Below, one piece after another: positions 17,871 through 26,781 of a DNA stretch of 64,000 bases. The stretch lies in NCBI RefSeq assembly GCF_900100315.1, contig NZ_FNFF01000001.1:310001-374000 (forward strand), given 5' to 3'. The position numbers and the translations under genes are program-made. Each line of letters starts with the position of its first letter. Position 1 is the first letter of the stretch. Under the pieces are notes generated by a model that saw nothing but the letters and a program-made list of their open reading frames with translations, did not search any database and was not told where the DNA came from. Source of the stretch: Streptomyces indicus. GTDB lineage: Bacteria > Actinomycetota > Actinomycetes > Streptomycetales > Streptomycetaceae.

Positions 17871-17987
17871 GCGGCCCGCCCCCGTCCGCCTCCTGCTCGC
17901 GCCCTCAAGGTCGCCCAGACCTCGACGAGTCGATTACCGACTGGTTAAGGTGCGCCGACGGAATTCATGAAGGGGGAGGGCACTGCC

Positions 17988-19100
17988 ATGGCCGGGAGTG
18001 ACGAGGCCGTTGCCGCCGACGACGACGCGCTGTATGTGCTGACCGCGGTGCTGCTGACGCCTGCGAAGTTCCCGAGCGTGCTCGGCGACGACTACCCGGA
18101 GGCGTGCGCGGCGCTCGGCCTGCTGCCGATCGTCGACGGCTACGGACTGGTGCTCGGGCAGGACTCGCAGGGCGCGCGCTGGACCGTGGTGATCGACGAC
18201 GTGTCGCTCGTCGCGGTCGCCATCGCCTCGTGGGACTGCGGCATGGAGTACGACCTGTCCCCGGACGACAGCACTGTGGTCACCGCCCTGGGCGGCTGGC
18301 CGCTCGAGGTGGCCGTGGCCGCGCCCGGCGTTCCGGCTCCGCACGATCCGGAGCCCGACCCGGACGACCCGGACCGGCTCACCCTCTCGCCGCCGGACAC
18401 CATGACGTGGGGCCCTGCCCAACGGCGCCTCGGCGCCGACGAGATCGCCCTGCAGTGGGCCATGTGGCGGTCCCAGATCGACGACTCGACGTTCGTGACG
18501 CGCGAGGACGGGCAGGAGGCTGCCCGGTCAGGCGCGGACGGCGAGCGTGGGGCTGCGGGCGGCCCGGGTGCGGAGCAGGAAGGTTCCGCCTCCGTGGCCG
18601 ACGGGACGCGCGAGGACAGACCGGGCGCGCTGGACACCGACGACCCCGCCGACACCGACGCCACCACGGCGGATGCGGGCGCCGAGGACGGCGAACCGGG
18701 CTCGGACTCGGACGCCCCGGACCCGCTCACCGAGTCCGGAGCGGTCGCGTCCGCCCCGGACTCCGGGACCGCTTCCTCCGAGGACTCCGCCTCCACGGAA
18801 GGCTCCACGCCCACCGAGGACCAGCCCTCCACCCGCACAGCGATCCGCCGCGTCCTCGCCGAGGCCCGGGCCTACATCGACACTCCCCCGCCCCTTGGCC
18901 GGGTGCGCTCCGCCTTCGCCACCGGCGAGGCCCGTACGCTGCGGGCCGACGGACCGGGCTGGTCGATGGTCGCCCGCACCGACGACATCGCTTTCGTGCT
19001 CCTCGACGAGGAGCCGGGCGAAGTGCTGCCGGTGGGCCGCGGCCCCGAACTCCCCGGTCTGCTCGAGGCCTTGGACAAGATGGCGGTACGCCCCTCCTGA
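17988..19100 (+). CDS. Uncharacterised two-domain protein with long acidic linker
   Basis: 370 residues. An N-terminal globular domain (~1-170; VLTAVLLTPAKFPSVLGDDY, WTVVIDDVSLVAVAIASWD) is joined to a C-terminal alpha/beta domain (~290-370; RAYIDTPPPLGRVRSAFA, WSMVARTDDIAFVLLDEE) by a linker of more than 100 residues rich in Asp, Glu, Ser, Thr and Gly. No signal peptide or membrane helix. The start is the ATG at 17988, seven codons after a first ATG, because AGGGGGAGGG lies between the two. The halves weakly resemble SseB- or type III secretion-associated domains of unknown role; I do not assign a function. Confidence 0.75.
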   Translation: MAGSDEAVAADDDALYVLTAVLLTPAKFPSVLGDDYPEACAALGLLPIVDGYGLVLGQDSQGARWTVVIDDVSLVAVAIASWDCGMEYDLSPDDSTVVTALGGWPLEVAVAAPGVPAPHDPEPDPDDPDRLTLSPPDTMTWGPAQRRLGADEIALQWAMWRSQIDDSTFVTREDGQEAARSGADGERGAAGGPGAEQEGSASVADGTREDRPGALDTDDPADTDATTADAGAEDGEPGSDSDAPDPLTESGAVASAPDSGTASSEDSASTEGSTPTEDQPSTRTAIRRVLAEARAYIDTPPPLGRVRSAFATGEARTLRADGPGWSMVARTDDIAFVLLDEEPGEVLPVGRGPELPGLLEALDKMAVRPS

Positions 19101-19169
19101 ACGTCCCTCCGGAACGCCGCTCCTGAACACCTGCCGGTGCCGCGGCGCCCGGACTCCGCAGTACGGTCA

Positions 19170-19198
19170 GGGGCGCGGACCCCGACGGCCCGCGCCCC
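19170..19198. terminator. Terminator hairpin after the two-domain protein
   Basis: Perfect nine-base stem GGGGCGCGG/CCGCGCCCC with an 11-base loop, located 69 bases after one stop and 30 bases after the convergent small gene's stop; suited to terminate both. Confidence 0.6.
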
Positions 19199-19228
19199 CA
19201 CCCCGTACCCGTACCGGACAAGGCACTT

Positions 19229-19411
19229 TCAGCGCCCGAGCTCCTTGCGCGTGACGCGCCGCAGCCGGCGCCGCTGTGATTCGTCGAGGGTCAGATAGGC
19301 CGCCGTCGGCACGCCGAGGACGATGAGCAGCGCCGCCCACCAGGGCAGCCAGATCAGCAGGATGATCCCGGCCGCCACACCACCCGCGGCGATTTTCGCG
19401 TTCCTGGACAT
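19229..19411 (-). CDS. 60-residue two-helix membrane protein
   Basis: A tiny protein with a short basic N-terminus (MSRNAKIA), two adjacent hydrophobic segments (GGVAAGIILLIWLPWW and AALLIVLGVPTAAYLTL) joined by a WW/Pro turn, and a strongly basic C-terminal tail (RRRLRRVTRKELGR). It should be a hairpin in the cytoplasmic membrane with both ends inside. The ATG at 19411 has a near-perfect AAGGAGG site eight bases upstream, which also rules out longer starts. Function unknown; small hairpin proteins like this often modulate larger membrane complexes. Confidence 0.75.
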   Translation of the reverse strand: MSRNAKIAAGGVAAGIILLIWLPWWAALLIVLGVPTAAYLTLDESQRRRLRRVTRKELGR

Positions 19412-19581
19412 CAGTGTCGCCTCCTTCGCGGCTGCCGCCGCTCTCATCAGTGGAGAACGGGCCCGCCGCCGCCCTGGTTCCAGTCTGGACCCTGACTCGA
19501 CCCTGAGGTCCGCCCCGGACGGATCCCCTAGTCGGCGGCGGATCCCGCCCGCACGTCCGGGCAGTGGATGACTGCTGGGCC

Positions 19582-20628
19582 CTACTCGGCCCGCAGCGGT
19601 TCGCCCACCTCGCGCAGGTGGCCGAGCGCCTGGCGGTACGAGTCGACGGCGCCGGTCTCCGTGTACGGGATGCCCAGGTCGCGGCAGTGCGCGCGGACCA
19701 GGGGCCGGGCCAGGCGCAGGTGCGGGCGGGGCATGCTGGGGAAGAGGTGGTGCTCGATCTGGTAGTTGAGGCCGCCGAGCAGCCAGTCGGTGACCGGGCC
19801 GCCGCGGATGTTGCGGGAGGTCAGGACCTGGCGGCGCAGGTGTCCCCAGCGCTCGGTGGTGCTGTCGGGCATCGGCATGCCCTTGTGGTTGGGCGCGAAG
19901 GCGAGGCCGAGGTGCAGGCCGAAGAGCGCCTGGTGGATCAGGGCGAACAGCAGCGCCTTGCCGGGCGACAGGACCAGCAGGAGCAGGGTCACGTACGCGA
20001 CGGCGTGGAGGAGCAGCAGCAGGCCTTCCACCGTGCGTTCGCGCGGGGTCTGGCGGCGCAGGTCCTTGAAGCCCTGGACCTTGAGGTTGAGTCCTTCGAG
20101 CAGGCAGAGCGGGAAGAACAGCCAGGCCTGGTGGCGGGTCAGCCAGGCCCTGAACCCGGTGCGCCCCTCGACGTGTTCCCCGGCGAACACGAGCACGTCC
20201 GGCGCCACGTCGGGGTCCTTGTCGACGTGGTTGGGGTTGGCGTGATGGCGGTTGTGCTTGTCGTTCCACCAGGCGGCGCTGGTGCCGACGAGCAGGTTGC
20301 CGTGGATCAGCCCGAGGACGCGGTTGGCCGAGCGGCGCCGGGCGATCTGGAAGTGCCCGGCGTCATGTCCGATGAACGAACTGCGCGCCGAGAACAGGGC
20401 GAGCGGCACGGCGAGCAGCAGCGTCCACCACGAGTTGCCGGCAAGGACCATGGCGGTGATCACAGCCGCCAGCGCCACGGTGTTCACGGCGATGCTCCGT
20501 GCGTACCAGCCGATGCGCCGTTCGAGGAGGCCTTGGCCCTTGACGGTGCGCAGGAGCGGTGCGAACTCGCTGCCACGGCCGTCGGCTCTGGTGGCGGGGC
20601 GCTCTGCTGCGGGGGCTGCGGTCGTCAT
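19582..20628 (-). CDS. Membrane fatty acid desaturase (acyl-lipid type)
   Basis: 348-residue di-iron membrane desaturase. All three histidine boxes are present: HDAGH (88-92), HNRHH (125-129) and QIEHH (290-294); the Gln in the third box is characteristic of the front-end/acyl-lipid group. Hydrophobic stretches at about 48-80 and 200-245 supply the four membrane helices. It introduces a double bond into membrane acyl chains using O2 and reduced ferredoxin or flavodoxin, likely for fluidity control; regiospecificity is not predictable. Start ATG at 20628 follows a repeated GGAGACC. Divergent from the SNF2 helicase. Confidence 0.92.
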   Translation of the reverse strand: MTTAAPAAERPATRADGRGSEFAPLLRTVKGQGLLERRIGWYARSIAVNTVALAAVITAMVLAGNSWWTLLLAVPLALFSARSSFIGHDAGHFQIARRRSANRVLGLIHGNLLVGTSAAWWNDKHNRHHANPNHVDKDPDVAPDVLVFAGEHVEGRTGFRAWLTRHQAWLFFPLCLLEGLNLKVQGFKDLRRQTPRERTVEGLLLLLHAVAYVTLLLLVLSPGKALLFALIHQALFGLHLGLAFAPNHKGMPMPDSTTERWGHLRRQVLTSRNIRGGPVTDWLLGGLNYQIEHHLFPSMPRPHLRLARPLVRAHCRDLGIPYTETGAVDSYRQALGHLREVGEPLRAE

Positions 20629-20720
20629 GGCAGGTCTCCGGTCTCCGGTCGCTGTGGCGCGTTGAAACTCGTTCTGACCTGCATAAACGTAGATTTCCGC
20701 AACCGTCGGCGACCATGGCG

Positions 20721-20802
20721 CCACCACCCGTGTACGCGGGGGTGGTGCCCCCAGGAGCTGTTGAGGCCAGCCCCAGGGCGGGGTGTATCCAGCACCACCC
20801 CC
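20721..20802. promoter_or_regulatory. Mutually exclusive stem elements upstream of the SNF2 gene
   Basis: Segment B GGGGGTGGTGC (20738-20748) can pair perfectly with the distal segment C GCACCACCCCC (20792-20802) or nearly as well with the proximal segment A CCACCACCC (20721-20729). Such alternative pairing resembles a leader attenuator, but no uptake signal, leader peptide or ligand is evident, and transcription start is unknown. Confidence 0.3.
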
Positions 20803-20908
20803 GCCGCGGCCGTGTGAGGGGCGTCACGTCGCTTCGGCCCTGTTCCGGGGTGATCGTCGGGTACCGTCGGCTGCTCCGGTTCGACTAGTCAAACTTGAGG
20901 AATCAGCC

Positions 20909-23875
20909 ATTCCTGCGCACAGGCCCGCCCCGCTCACCGCTGCAGAGATCCTTCAACTCACCCGTAGTGCCGTGGTGTTCCTGCCCTCGGCTCCCGCCCG
21001 CACCAGCCGGTTCGCGTTCTGGAACGAGGACGGCGGCCTGCCGGTCTCGCCCGTCGGCGAAGGCTCGGCCGAGGCTCCGACCGCCGTCGAGGACCTGACC
21101 GTCGCCCTGCCCGCCGGCGACGGCGCCGTCGAGCCGGTCCGCGTGCCCGCGCGTCTGCTGTCCGTACGCGAGGCGCTGCCCGTGCTGGCCCGCGCCCGCA
21201 GCGGCGAGGACGCCCATCCCGCGGCCGCGTTCTGGGGCGCGGCCACGCTCTTCGCCCTCCAACTGACCGCCCGCGGGCTGCTGTTGCCCGGTCTCACGGC
21301 GCGGGACGAGGACGCCTGGCGCGCCGGTCCGCTCACGGCCGCCGACCTGGAGCTCGTACGAGAGCTCGCCGCGGCGATGCCACCGCAGGCCCACGCCGTC
21401 CCCCTTGATGTCGAGGACGACGGGCACGGCGCACCCGAGGCGGGCGAGCTCTTCCTGGCCGAACCCGAAGCGCTGGTACGGCAGTTCCTGGACGCCGTGG
21501 CCGACACGCTGCCGCGCTCCCCCGCCGCGCCGCTCGCCGCCGGGCATCCGGGATTCGCCGCCCGGGAGCCTCAGCGGCTCCCGGAGCAGCGCGACTGGGC
21601 AGCCGATGTGGCCGCCGGGCACGACGCGGGCGTGCGGCTGTCCCTGCGCATCGAAGTGCCCGGGCTGCACGGGTCCGGAGCGCAGGACGGTCCGGGCGAG
21701 GCCCGGTTCCGTGCCGTGCTCCAGATGCACAGCGCCGCCGACCCCTCCCGTATCGCCGATGCCGCGGACGTATGGGCCGAATCCGGCGCCGCGGCAGGGG
21801 CGTTCGGGCCGCGCAGCCGGCTCGACGCGCTGCTCGCGCTGCGCCGTGCGGCCCGTGCCTGGGCGCCCCTGGCGCCGCTGCTCTCGGCCGCCGTGCCGGA
21901 CGCGGTGGAGCTCGCGGACGAGGAGATCGCCGAACTGCTCGGCGAGGCCTCGCGCACCCTCGCGGGCGCCGGGGTCGAGGTGCACTGGCCGCGGGGCCTG
22001 GCCCGCAGGCTGACGGCCCGCGCGGTGATCGGACCGCCTGGCGAGGCCCTGTACGGACAGGAGCAGGACGGCAGGGGCCCGTACGGAGCGGGTGATCCGC
22101 AGGCCGGTGACGGGGCGCCTTCGATGCTGTCCCCGGACGCCCTGCTCGCCTTCAACTGGCGTTTCGCGCTGGGCGACCAGGAGCTGACGCGCGCCGAGCT
22201 CGACGCGCTCGCCGAGTCGCACCGGCCGCTGGTCCGGCTGCGCGACCAGTGGGTGCTCATCGATCCGGAGGAGGCCCGCCGCGCCCGTGCGCACGAGGAC
22301 CGCAAGGTCACTCCGGTGGACGCGCTCGGCGCGGTGCTCACCGGCTCCACCGAGGTCGGGGGCCGGCGGGTCGAGGTGGCCGCGAGCGGCTGGCTGGCCG
22401 CGCTGCGCGACCGTATCGCGCACCCCGAGCAGACCACCGGAATCGCCCAACCGGCCGCGCTCACCGCGACGTTGCGCGACTACCAGCTGCGCGGTCTGGG
22501 TTGGCTCGCGACGATGACCGAGCTCGGCCTAGGCGGCTGTCTCGCCGACGACATGGGGCTCGGCAAGACCATCACGCTCATCTCGCTGCATCTGCACCGG
22601 CAGCAGAACGAGTCCACGCAGGGCCCGACCCTCGTGGTCTGCCCGACCTCCCTGATGGGCAACTGGCAGCGCGAGATCGAGAAGTTCGCGCCCGGCACGC
22701 CGGTGCGCCGCTTCCACGGGCAGGCCCGCAGCCTCGACGGCCTCGCGCCCGACGCGTTCGTCCTCACGACCTACGGGACGATGCGCCTGGACGCCGGGAC
22801 CCTCGCCGCGCAGGCGTGGGGCATGGTCGTGGCCGACGAGGCCCAGCACGTGAAGAACCCGTACTCGGCCACCGCCAAGCAGCTGCGCACCCTGCCCGCG
22901 AAGGCCCGTGTCGCACTGACCGGCACCCCGGTGGAGAACAACCTCTCCGAGCTGTGGGCGATCCTCGACTGGACGACGCCGGGACTGCTGGGCCGCCTGG
23001 GGACGTTCCGCAGCCGGTACGCGCAGGCCGTCGAGAGCGGCACGGACCCGGCCGCCGCCGAACGGCTCGCCAAACTCGTGCGGCCCTTCCTGCTGCGCCG
23101 CCGCAAGTCCGATCCGGGCATCGCACCCGAACTGCCGCCCAAGACCGAGACCGACCGCGCCGTCTCGCTCACGGCCGAGCAGACCGGGCTCTACGAGGCC
23201 GTGGTGCGCGAGACCCTCGCCGCGATCTCCGAGGCGGACGGCATGGAGCGGCGCGGCCTGATCGTGAAGCTGCTCACCGGGCTCAAGCAGATCTGCAACC
23301 ACCCCGCGCAGTACCTCAAGGAGGAGCGCCCCGCGATCGGCGGCCGCTCCGGAAAGCTGGAGCTGCTCGACGAACTGCTCGACACGATCCTCGCCGAGGA
23401 CGCGAGCGTGCTGGTGTTCACGCAGTACGTGCAGATGGCACGGCTGCTCGAACAGCACCTGGCGGCGCGGGGCGTGCGCACCCAGTTCCTGCACGGCGGT
23501 ACACCGGTGGCCGAGCGCGAGGCGATGGTGAACCGCTTCCAGGACGGTGAAGTCCCGGTGTTCCTGCTGTCGTTGAAGGCCGCGGGCACGGGCCTCAACC
23601 TGACCCGGGCCGAGCACGTCGTGCACTACGACCGCTGGTGGAACCCGGCCGTGGAGGCCCAGGCCACCGACCGTGCGTACCGGATCGGGCAGACCCGCCC
23701 GGTGCAGGTGCACCGGCTGATCGCCGAGGGCACCATCGAGGACCGCATCGCCGCCCTGCTCGCGCGCAAGCAGGACCTCGCCGACTCGGTGCTCGGCGCC
23801 GGCGAGGCCGCCCTGACCGAACTCACCGACGCCGAACTGGCCGAGCTGGTCCAGCTGCGAGGAGAGGGCCGATGA
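20909..23875 (+). CDS. SNF2-family DNA translocase/helicase
   Basis: About 988 residues. The N-terminal half matches the bacterial SNF2-associated (DUF3670-like) region; the C-terminal half is a full SNF2 engine: LADDMGLGKTIT (Walker A), VVADEAQHVKNP (DEAQ box), ALTGTPVENN, and in lobe 2 FLLSLKAAGTGLNLTRA, WWNPAVEAQATDRAYRIGQ. It probably remodels nucleoprotein or repairs DNA. The start is uncertain: homologues begin near AIPAHRPAPLTAAEIL. The only upstream conventional start in frame, GTG at 20783, would add 42 codons with no GC3 bias; an ATT at 20909 has GAGG nearby; the next GTG is 20972. The 3' end overlaps the SWIM gene by four bases. Confidence 0.9.
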   Translation: MPAHRPAPLTAAEILQLTRSAVVFLPSAPARTSRFAFWNEDGGLPVSPVGEGSAEAPTAVEDLTVALPAGDGAVEPVRVPARLLSVREALPVLARARSGEDAHPAAAFWGAATLFALQLTARGLLLPGLTARDEDAWRAGPLTAADLELVRELAAAMPPQAHAVPLDVEDDGHGAPEAGELFLAEPEALVRQFLDAVADTLPRSPAAPLAAGHPGFAAREPQRLPEQRDWAADVAAGHDAGVRLSLRIEVPGLHGSGAQDGPGEARFRAVLQMHSAADPSRIADAADVWAESGAAAGAFGPRSRLDALLALRRAARAWAPLAPLLSAAVPDAVELADEEIAELLGEASRTLAGAGVEVHWPRGLARRLTARAVIGPPGEALYGQEQDGRGPYGAGDPQAGDGAPSMLSPDALLAFNWRFALGDQELTRAELDALAESHRPLVRLRDQWVLIDPEEARRARAHEDRKVTPVDALGAVLTGSTEVGGRRVEVAASGWLAALRDRIAHPEQTTGIAQPAALTATLRDYQLRGLGWLATMTELGLGGCLADDMGLGKTITLISLHLHRQQNESTQGPTLVVCPTSLMGNWQREIEKFAPGTPVRRFHGQARSLDGLAPDAFVLTTYGTMRLDAGTLAAQAWGMVVADEAQHVKNPYSATAKQLRTLPAKARVALTGTPVENNLSELWAILDWTTPGLLGRLGTFRSRYAQAVESGTDPAAAERLAKLVRPFLLRRRKSDPGIAPELPPKTETDRAVSLTAEQTGLYEAVVRETLAAISEADGMERRGLIVKLLTGLKQICNHPAQYLKEERPAIGGRSGKLELLDELLDTILAEDASVLVFTQYVQMARLLEQHLAARGVRTQFLHGGTPVAEREAMVNRFQDGEVPVFLLSLKAAGTGLNLTRAEHVVHYDRWWNPAVEAQATDRAYRIGQTRPVQVHRLIAEGTIEDRIAALLARKQDLADSVLGAGEAALTELTDAELAELVQLRGEGR

Positions 23876-25191
23876 CCTCGGGGGACGCGATGCACAGGGA
23901 AGACGGAATGCAGACGGGGGACGCGATGAACGCCGGTGCCGAGCGGACCTTCGAGCCGTTGCCGCCCGCCCACGGGCGCGGCTTCGCCACGACCTGGTGG
24001 GGCCAGGCCTGGCTCAAGGCCCTGGAGGACACGGCTCTGGACAACCAGATGACCAAGGCGGGACGCAGGCTCGCGCGGGCCGGTGCCGTCGGCGCCGTGT
24101 CGGTGCGGCCCGGGCGGATCACCGCCGTGGTCCAGGAGAAGGGGCGGGCCGCCTTCCGCAGCGACGTGCTCCTGCAGCAGCTGAGCGAGGACGAGTGGGA
24201 CCGTCTCCTCGACCTCGCCGTGGACAGCGCAGGGCACATCGCGGCGCTCCTCGACCGCGAGCTGCCGCCGCATCTCGTCGAGGACGCGGCGGCGGCCGGC
24301 ATCCATCTCCTGCCGGGGATCGGCGACTTGGAGCCCGAGTGCAGCTGTGAGGCCTGGGACCACTGCGGTCATACGGCCGCGCTCAGCTACCAGATGGCGC
24401 GGCTGCTCGACCAGGACCCGTTCGTGCTGCTCCTGATGCGGGGGCGCGGCGAGCGGGCGCTCCTGGACGAGTTGCAGGTGCGGAGCGTGGCGCGGGCCTC
24501 GACGCTCGAGCCGGACGCGGACGACGACCGGCCGGAGCCGGCGCAGGGCGTCCGCGCCGAGGAGGCGTACGCGATGGGCGCGATCCTGCCGCCGCTGCCC
24601 CCGCTCCCGGCGCTGCCCGAGGCGCCGGGGCGGCCGCCCGCGCTGGACACGGAGACGGCTCCGGCGCCCGGACTCGAGGTCTCCTCGGTGCAGTTCCTCG
24701 CGGAGCGCGCCGCGCACGAGGCGCATCAGCTGCTGACCGCCGCGCTGGCGGGACTCCCCTTCCCCGCGCCGCTGGAGGCGAGCCAGGACGCGGTACGCCT
24801 TGCGCTCGGCGCGTCGGCTCCGGTGCGTGCGCGGCTCGCCGAGGGCTCCGGGCGCAGCCGCGAAGGGCTCGAACTGGCCGTGCAGGCGTGGGAGTTCGGC
24901 GGCGCGGCGGCGCTGGACGTCCTGGAGCACGCGTGGACGCCGGCCGGGGACGAGGCCGTACGGGCGCGGGCGGCGCTCGACACGGCCTGGGAGCCGGACG
25001 AGCGGCCGCAGTTGAAGGCCTCCGGCAACCGCTGGACCGTGGCGGACGCACCGGCCCAGCTGCGGTACGGGCGCGACGGCCGCTGGTGGCCCTACCGCAA
25101 GGAGCGGGGGCGCTGGGTGCCCGCGGGCGGGGCGGCGCAGGATCCGGCGGCGGCGCTCGCGGGACTCCTCGGCGGCGAGCAGATCGCCTAG
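23872..25191 (+). CDS. SWIM zinc-finger protein, partner of the SNF2 helicase
   Basis: 439 residues. The SWIM motif is CSCEAWDHCGH (CxC-x5-CxH) near residue 156, a zinc-binding DNA- or protein-interaction module. Before it lies the conserved block GFATTWWGQAWLKALED; after it is a Pro/Ala linker and a helical C-terminal domain ending in GRWWPYRKERGRWVP. Its ATG overlaps the helicase stop (ATGA), so the two are made together, matching the SNF2/SWIM pairing seen across actinobacteria and other bacteria. Both probably act in one DNA-associated complex. The first 25 residues are Met/Asp-rich and probably disordered. Confidence 0.9.
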   Translation: MTSGDAMHREDGMQTGDAMNAGAERTFEPLPPAHGRGFATTWWGQAWLKALEDTALDNQMTKAGRRLARAGAVGAVSVRPGRITAVVQEKGRAAFRSDVLLQQLSEDEWDRLLDLAVDSAGHIAALLDRELPPHLVEDAAAAGIHLLPGIGDLEPECSCEAWDHCGHTAALSYQMARLLDQDPFVLLLMRGRGERALLDELQVRSVARASTLEPDADDDRPEPAQGVRAEEAYAMGAILPPLPPLPALPEAPGRPPALDTETAPAPGLEVSSVQFLAERAAHEAHQLLTAALAGLPFPAPLEASQDAVRLALGASAPVRARLAEGSGRSREGLELAVQAWEFGGAAALDVLEHAWTPAGDEAVRARAALDTAWEPDERPQLKASGNRWTVADAPAQLRYGRDGRWWPYRKERGRWVPAGGAAQDPAAALAGLLGGEQIA

Positions 25192-25201
25192 GGTCGCCGT
25201 C

Positions 25202-25928
25202 GTGCCCGAACCGACCTTGCCCAGCGCCCCGGAACCGACCTTGCCCAGCGCCCCCGTCCCGCCCCTCCCGTCCTCCCCCGACCTGTCGTACCTGGCCTCC
25301 GTCCGCGAGTCGTACGACACCGTCGCCGTCGCGTACGCCGACCGGGTCCCGGCGCCGTCCGATCTCGACCCGCTCTCGCGGGCGCTGCTCGGCGCGTTCG
25401 CCGAGTCGGTGCGCGAGGCCGGCGGCGGGGTCGTCGCGGACGTGGGGTGCGGGCCGGGGAAGGTGTCCGCGCACCTCGCCGGGCTCGGCCTGACGATGAC
25501 GGGTGTCGACCTGTCGCCCGAGATGGTGCGCCTCGCGCGGGAGAGCCATCCCGAACTGCCCTTCCGTGTGGGCTCGATGACCGCGCTGCCCTTCGCGGAC
25601 GGCGAACTGACCGGTGTGCTCGCGTACTACAGCACGCACCACACACCGCCCGGGGCGCTGCCGGTCGTGTTCGGCGAGTTCCGGCGGGTGCTCGCGCCCG
25701 GCGGCATCCTGATGGTCTCGGGGCATGTGGGGGGACGGCGAGGAGCTCCACCCGACGCAGGCCTACGGCGGTCACCCGGTGTCGTACGGGAGTTATCTGC
25801 GGCCCGCGGACGAGATCGCCGCGCTGATCGAGCGGGCCGGTCTCGAGGTGACGGACCGGATGGTGCGGGCGCCGACGAACGGCGGCAAGTGGCCCGGCGG
25901 CACGTTCTTCGCGCGGAAGGCTGACTGA
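25202..25928 (+). pseudogene. SAM-dependent methyltransferase with a one-base frameshift
   Basis: A class I methyltransferase (motif I VVADVGCGPGKVSAHLAG, LTMTGVDLSPEMV) whose reading frame breaks at a run of six Gs (25729-25734). With five Gs it would read HVGDGEELHPTQAYGGHP and continue to FARKAD and the stop at 25926-25928; as given, the first frame continues into out-of-phase Arg-rich residues to 25924. Removal of one G restores about 241 residues. Either a sequencing error in a homopolymer or a genuine recent mutation. The N-terminus, starting at GTG 25202, carries two 24-base repeats encoding PEPTLPSA. It starts 10 bases after the SWIM gene stop. Confidence 0.8.
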
Positions 25929-26056
25929 GCGGGCTGTTCGAGCAGTTGGCCGAATTCGCCGCTGGGTCGTCGGCGCTCGTATCGCGCGGGGTACGACACA
26001 GGGCCGTGGCGACGGCGGAACGCGCAGCCCCGGGCGCCGGTCCCGATGACGCGGCA

Positions 26057-26626
26057 TCACCCGCCCGCGGCCGCCGTCCCGAGCGGCGCCGGCGAGGCGA
26101 AGTCCGTCGGGAGCGCGGTCGGGATGCCGCTCGGCAGGTCGCTGGGGATGCCGCTCGGCAGCTCGGTGGGGAAGCCGCTCGGGAGCTGCGTGGGGAGCTT
26201 GGTGGGGATCTCGGTCGGCAGGCCGGACGGGATGCTCAGGGACGGGGTCGGCTTCTTGGTCGTGGTGGTGGGGTCCGGGGAGTCGCCGTCCCCGGCGCCG
26301 TCGCTCCCGTTCGTGACGAACAGGACGACCGCGGCGATCGCGCCCACGGCGACGATCACGGCGAGCAGGGCGAGCAGGCCTGCGCGCCGCCGGGGCCCGC
26401 CCGGGGGTTCACCGCCCGGCGGGTACGGTCCCCCGGCGGGCGGGCCGAAGCCCCCGTCCGAGGTGCCGTCACCACCCGGAGGCGGGCCGTACCCACCGGA
26501 TCCGTGTCCGCCGCCGGATCCATACCCGCCGCCCCCGTACGCACCGCCGCCCGGTGGAGACCCGAAGCCCCCGCCGGACGGCGGTGGTGTCGGCGGCTGC
26601 GGCGGCGGCTCGGGAGGCATGGCCAT
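26057..26626 (-). CDS. Pro/Gly-rich single-pass membrane protein with LPT/LPSG repeats
   Basis: 189 residues. The N-terminal ~80 are Pro/Gly/Tyr low-complexity (cytoplasmic), followed by RRR and one transmembrane helix (AGLLALLAVIVAVGAIAAVV), an Asp/Gly linker, TTTTKKPTP, and about eight short extracellular repeats of the type SGLPTEIPTKLPTQLPSG. The architecture matches DUF4190- or septum-type tail proteins of actinobacteria only loosely; no enzymatic motif. Starts at 26626 (MAMPPEP) or GTG 26641 are possible. The repeat region may span the wall. It is convergent with the broken methyltransferase. Confidence 0.65.
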   Translation of the reverse strand: MAMPPEPPPQPPTPPPSGGGFGSPPGGGAYGGGGYGSGGGHGSGGYGPPPGGDGTSDGGFGPPAGGPYPPGGEPPGGPRRRAGLLALLAVIVAVGAIAAVVLFVTNGSDGAGDGDSPDPTTTTKKPTPSLSIPSGLPTEIPTKLPTQLPSGFPTELPSGIPSDLPSGIPTALPTDFASPAPLGTAAAGG

Positions 26627-26685
26627 ACCGCCAAGAGTCACCCCGAAACGCTCAGGATGCGACCTCTGTACGGGAGTTGGCCCCG

Positions 26686-26740
26686 CACGCCCGGATCCGC
26701 CGCGTCCGGATTTGCCACGCCCGGATCCGCCGCGTCCGGA
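26686..26740. repeat. 25-bp direct repeat at 30-bp period downstream of xylA
   Basis: Two identical 25-base copies beginning CACGCCCGGATCCGCC at 26686 and 26716, 30 bases apart, immediately before the xylA terminator hairpin and in the region upstream of the membrane-protein gene. Confidence 0.9.
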
Positions 26741-26741
26741 C

Positions 26742-26765
26742 CCGCCCGCCTCCGCAGGCGGGCGG
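26742..26765 (-). terminator. xylA terminator hairpin
   Basis: Perfect ten-base stem CCGCCCGCCT/AGGCGGGCGG with a CCGC loop, starting 17 bases past the xylA stop codon on the minus strand. Confidence 0.7.
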
Positions 26766-26781
26766 CGCCGTCAGTCGCACC

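Noticed and set aside
23638..23871. Longer SWIM protein starting inside the helicase gene
   Set aside because: The region is helicase coding sequence in another frame; the ATGA overlap start at 23872 is preceded by GGAGAGGG.
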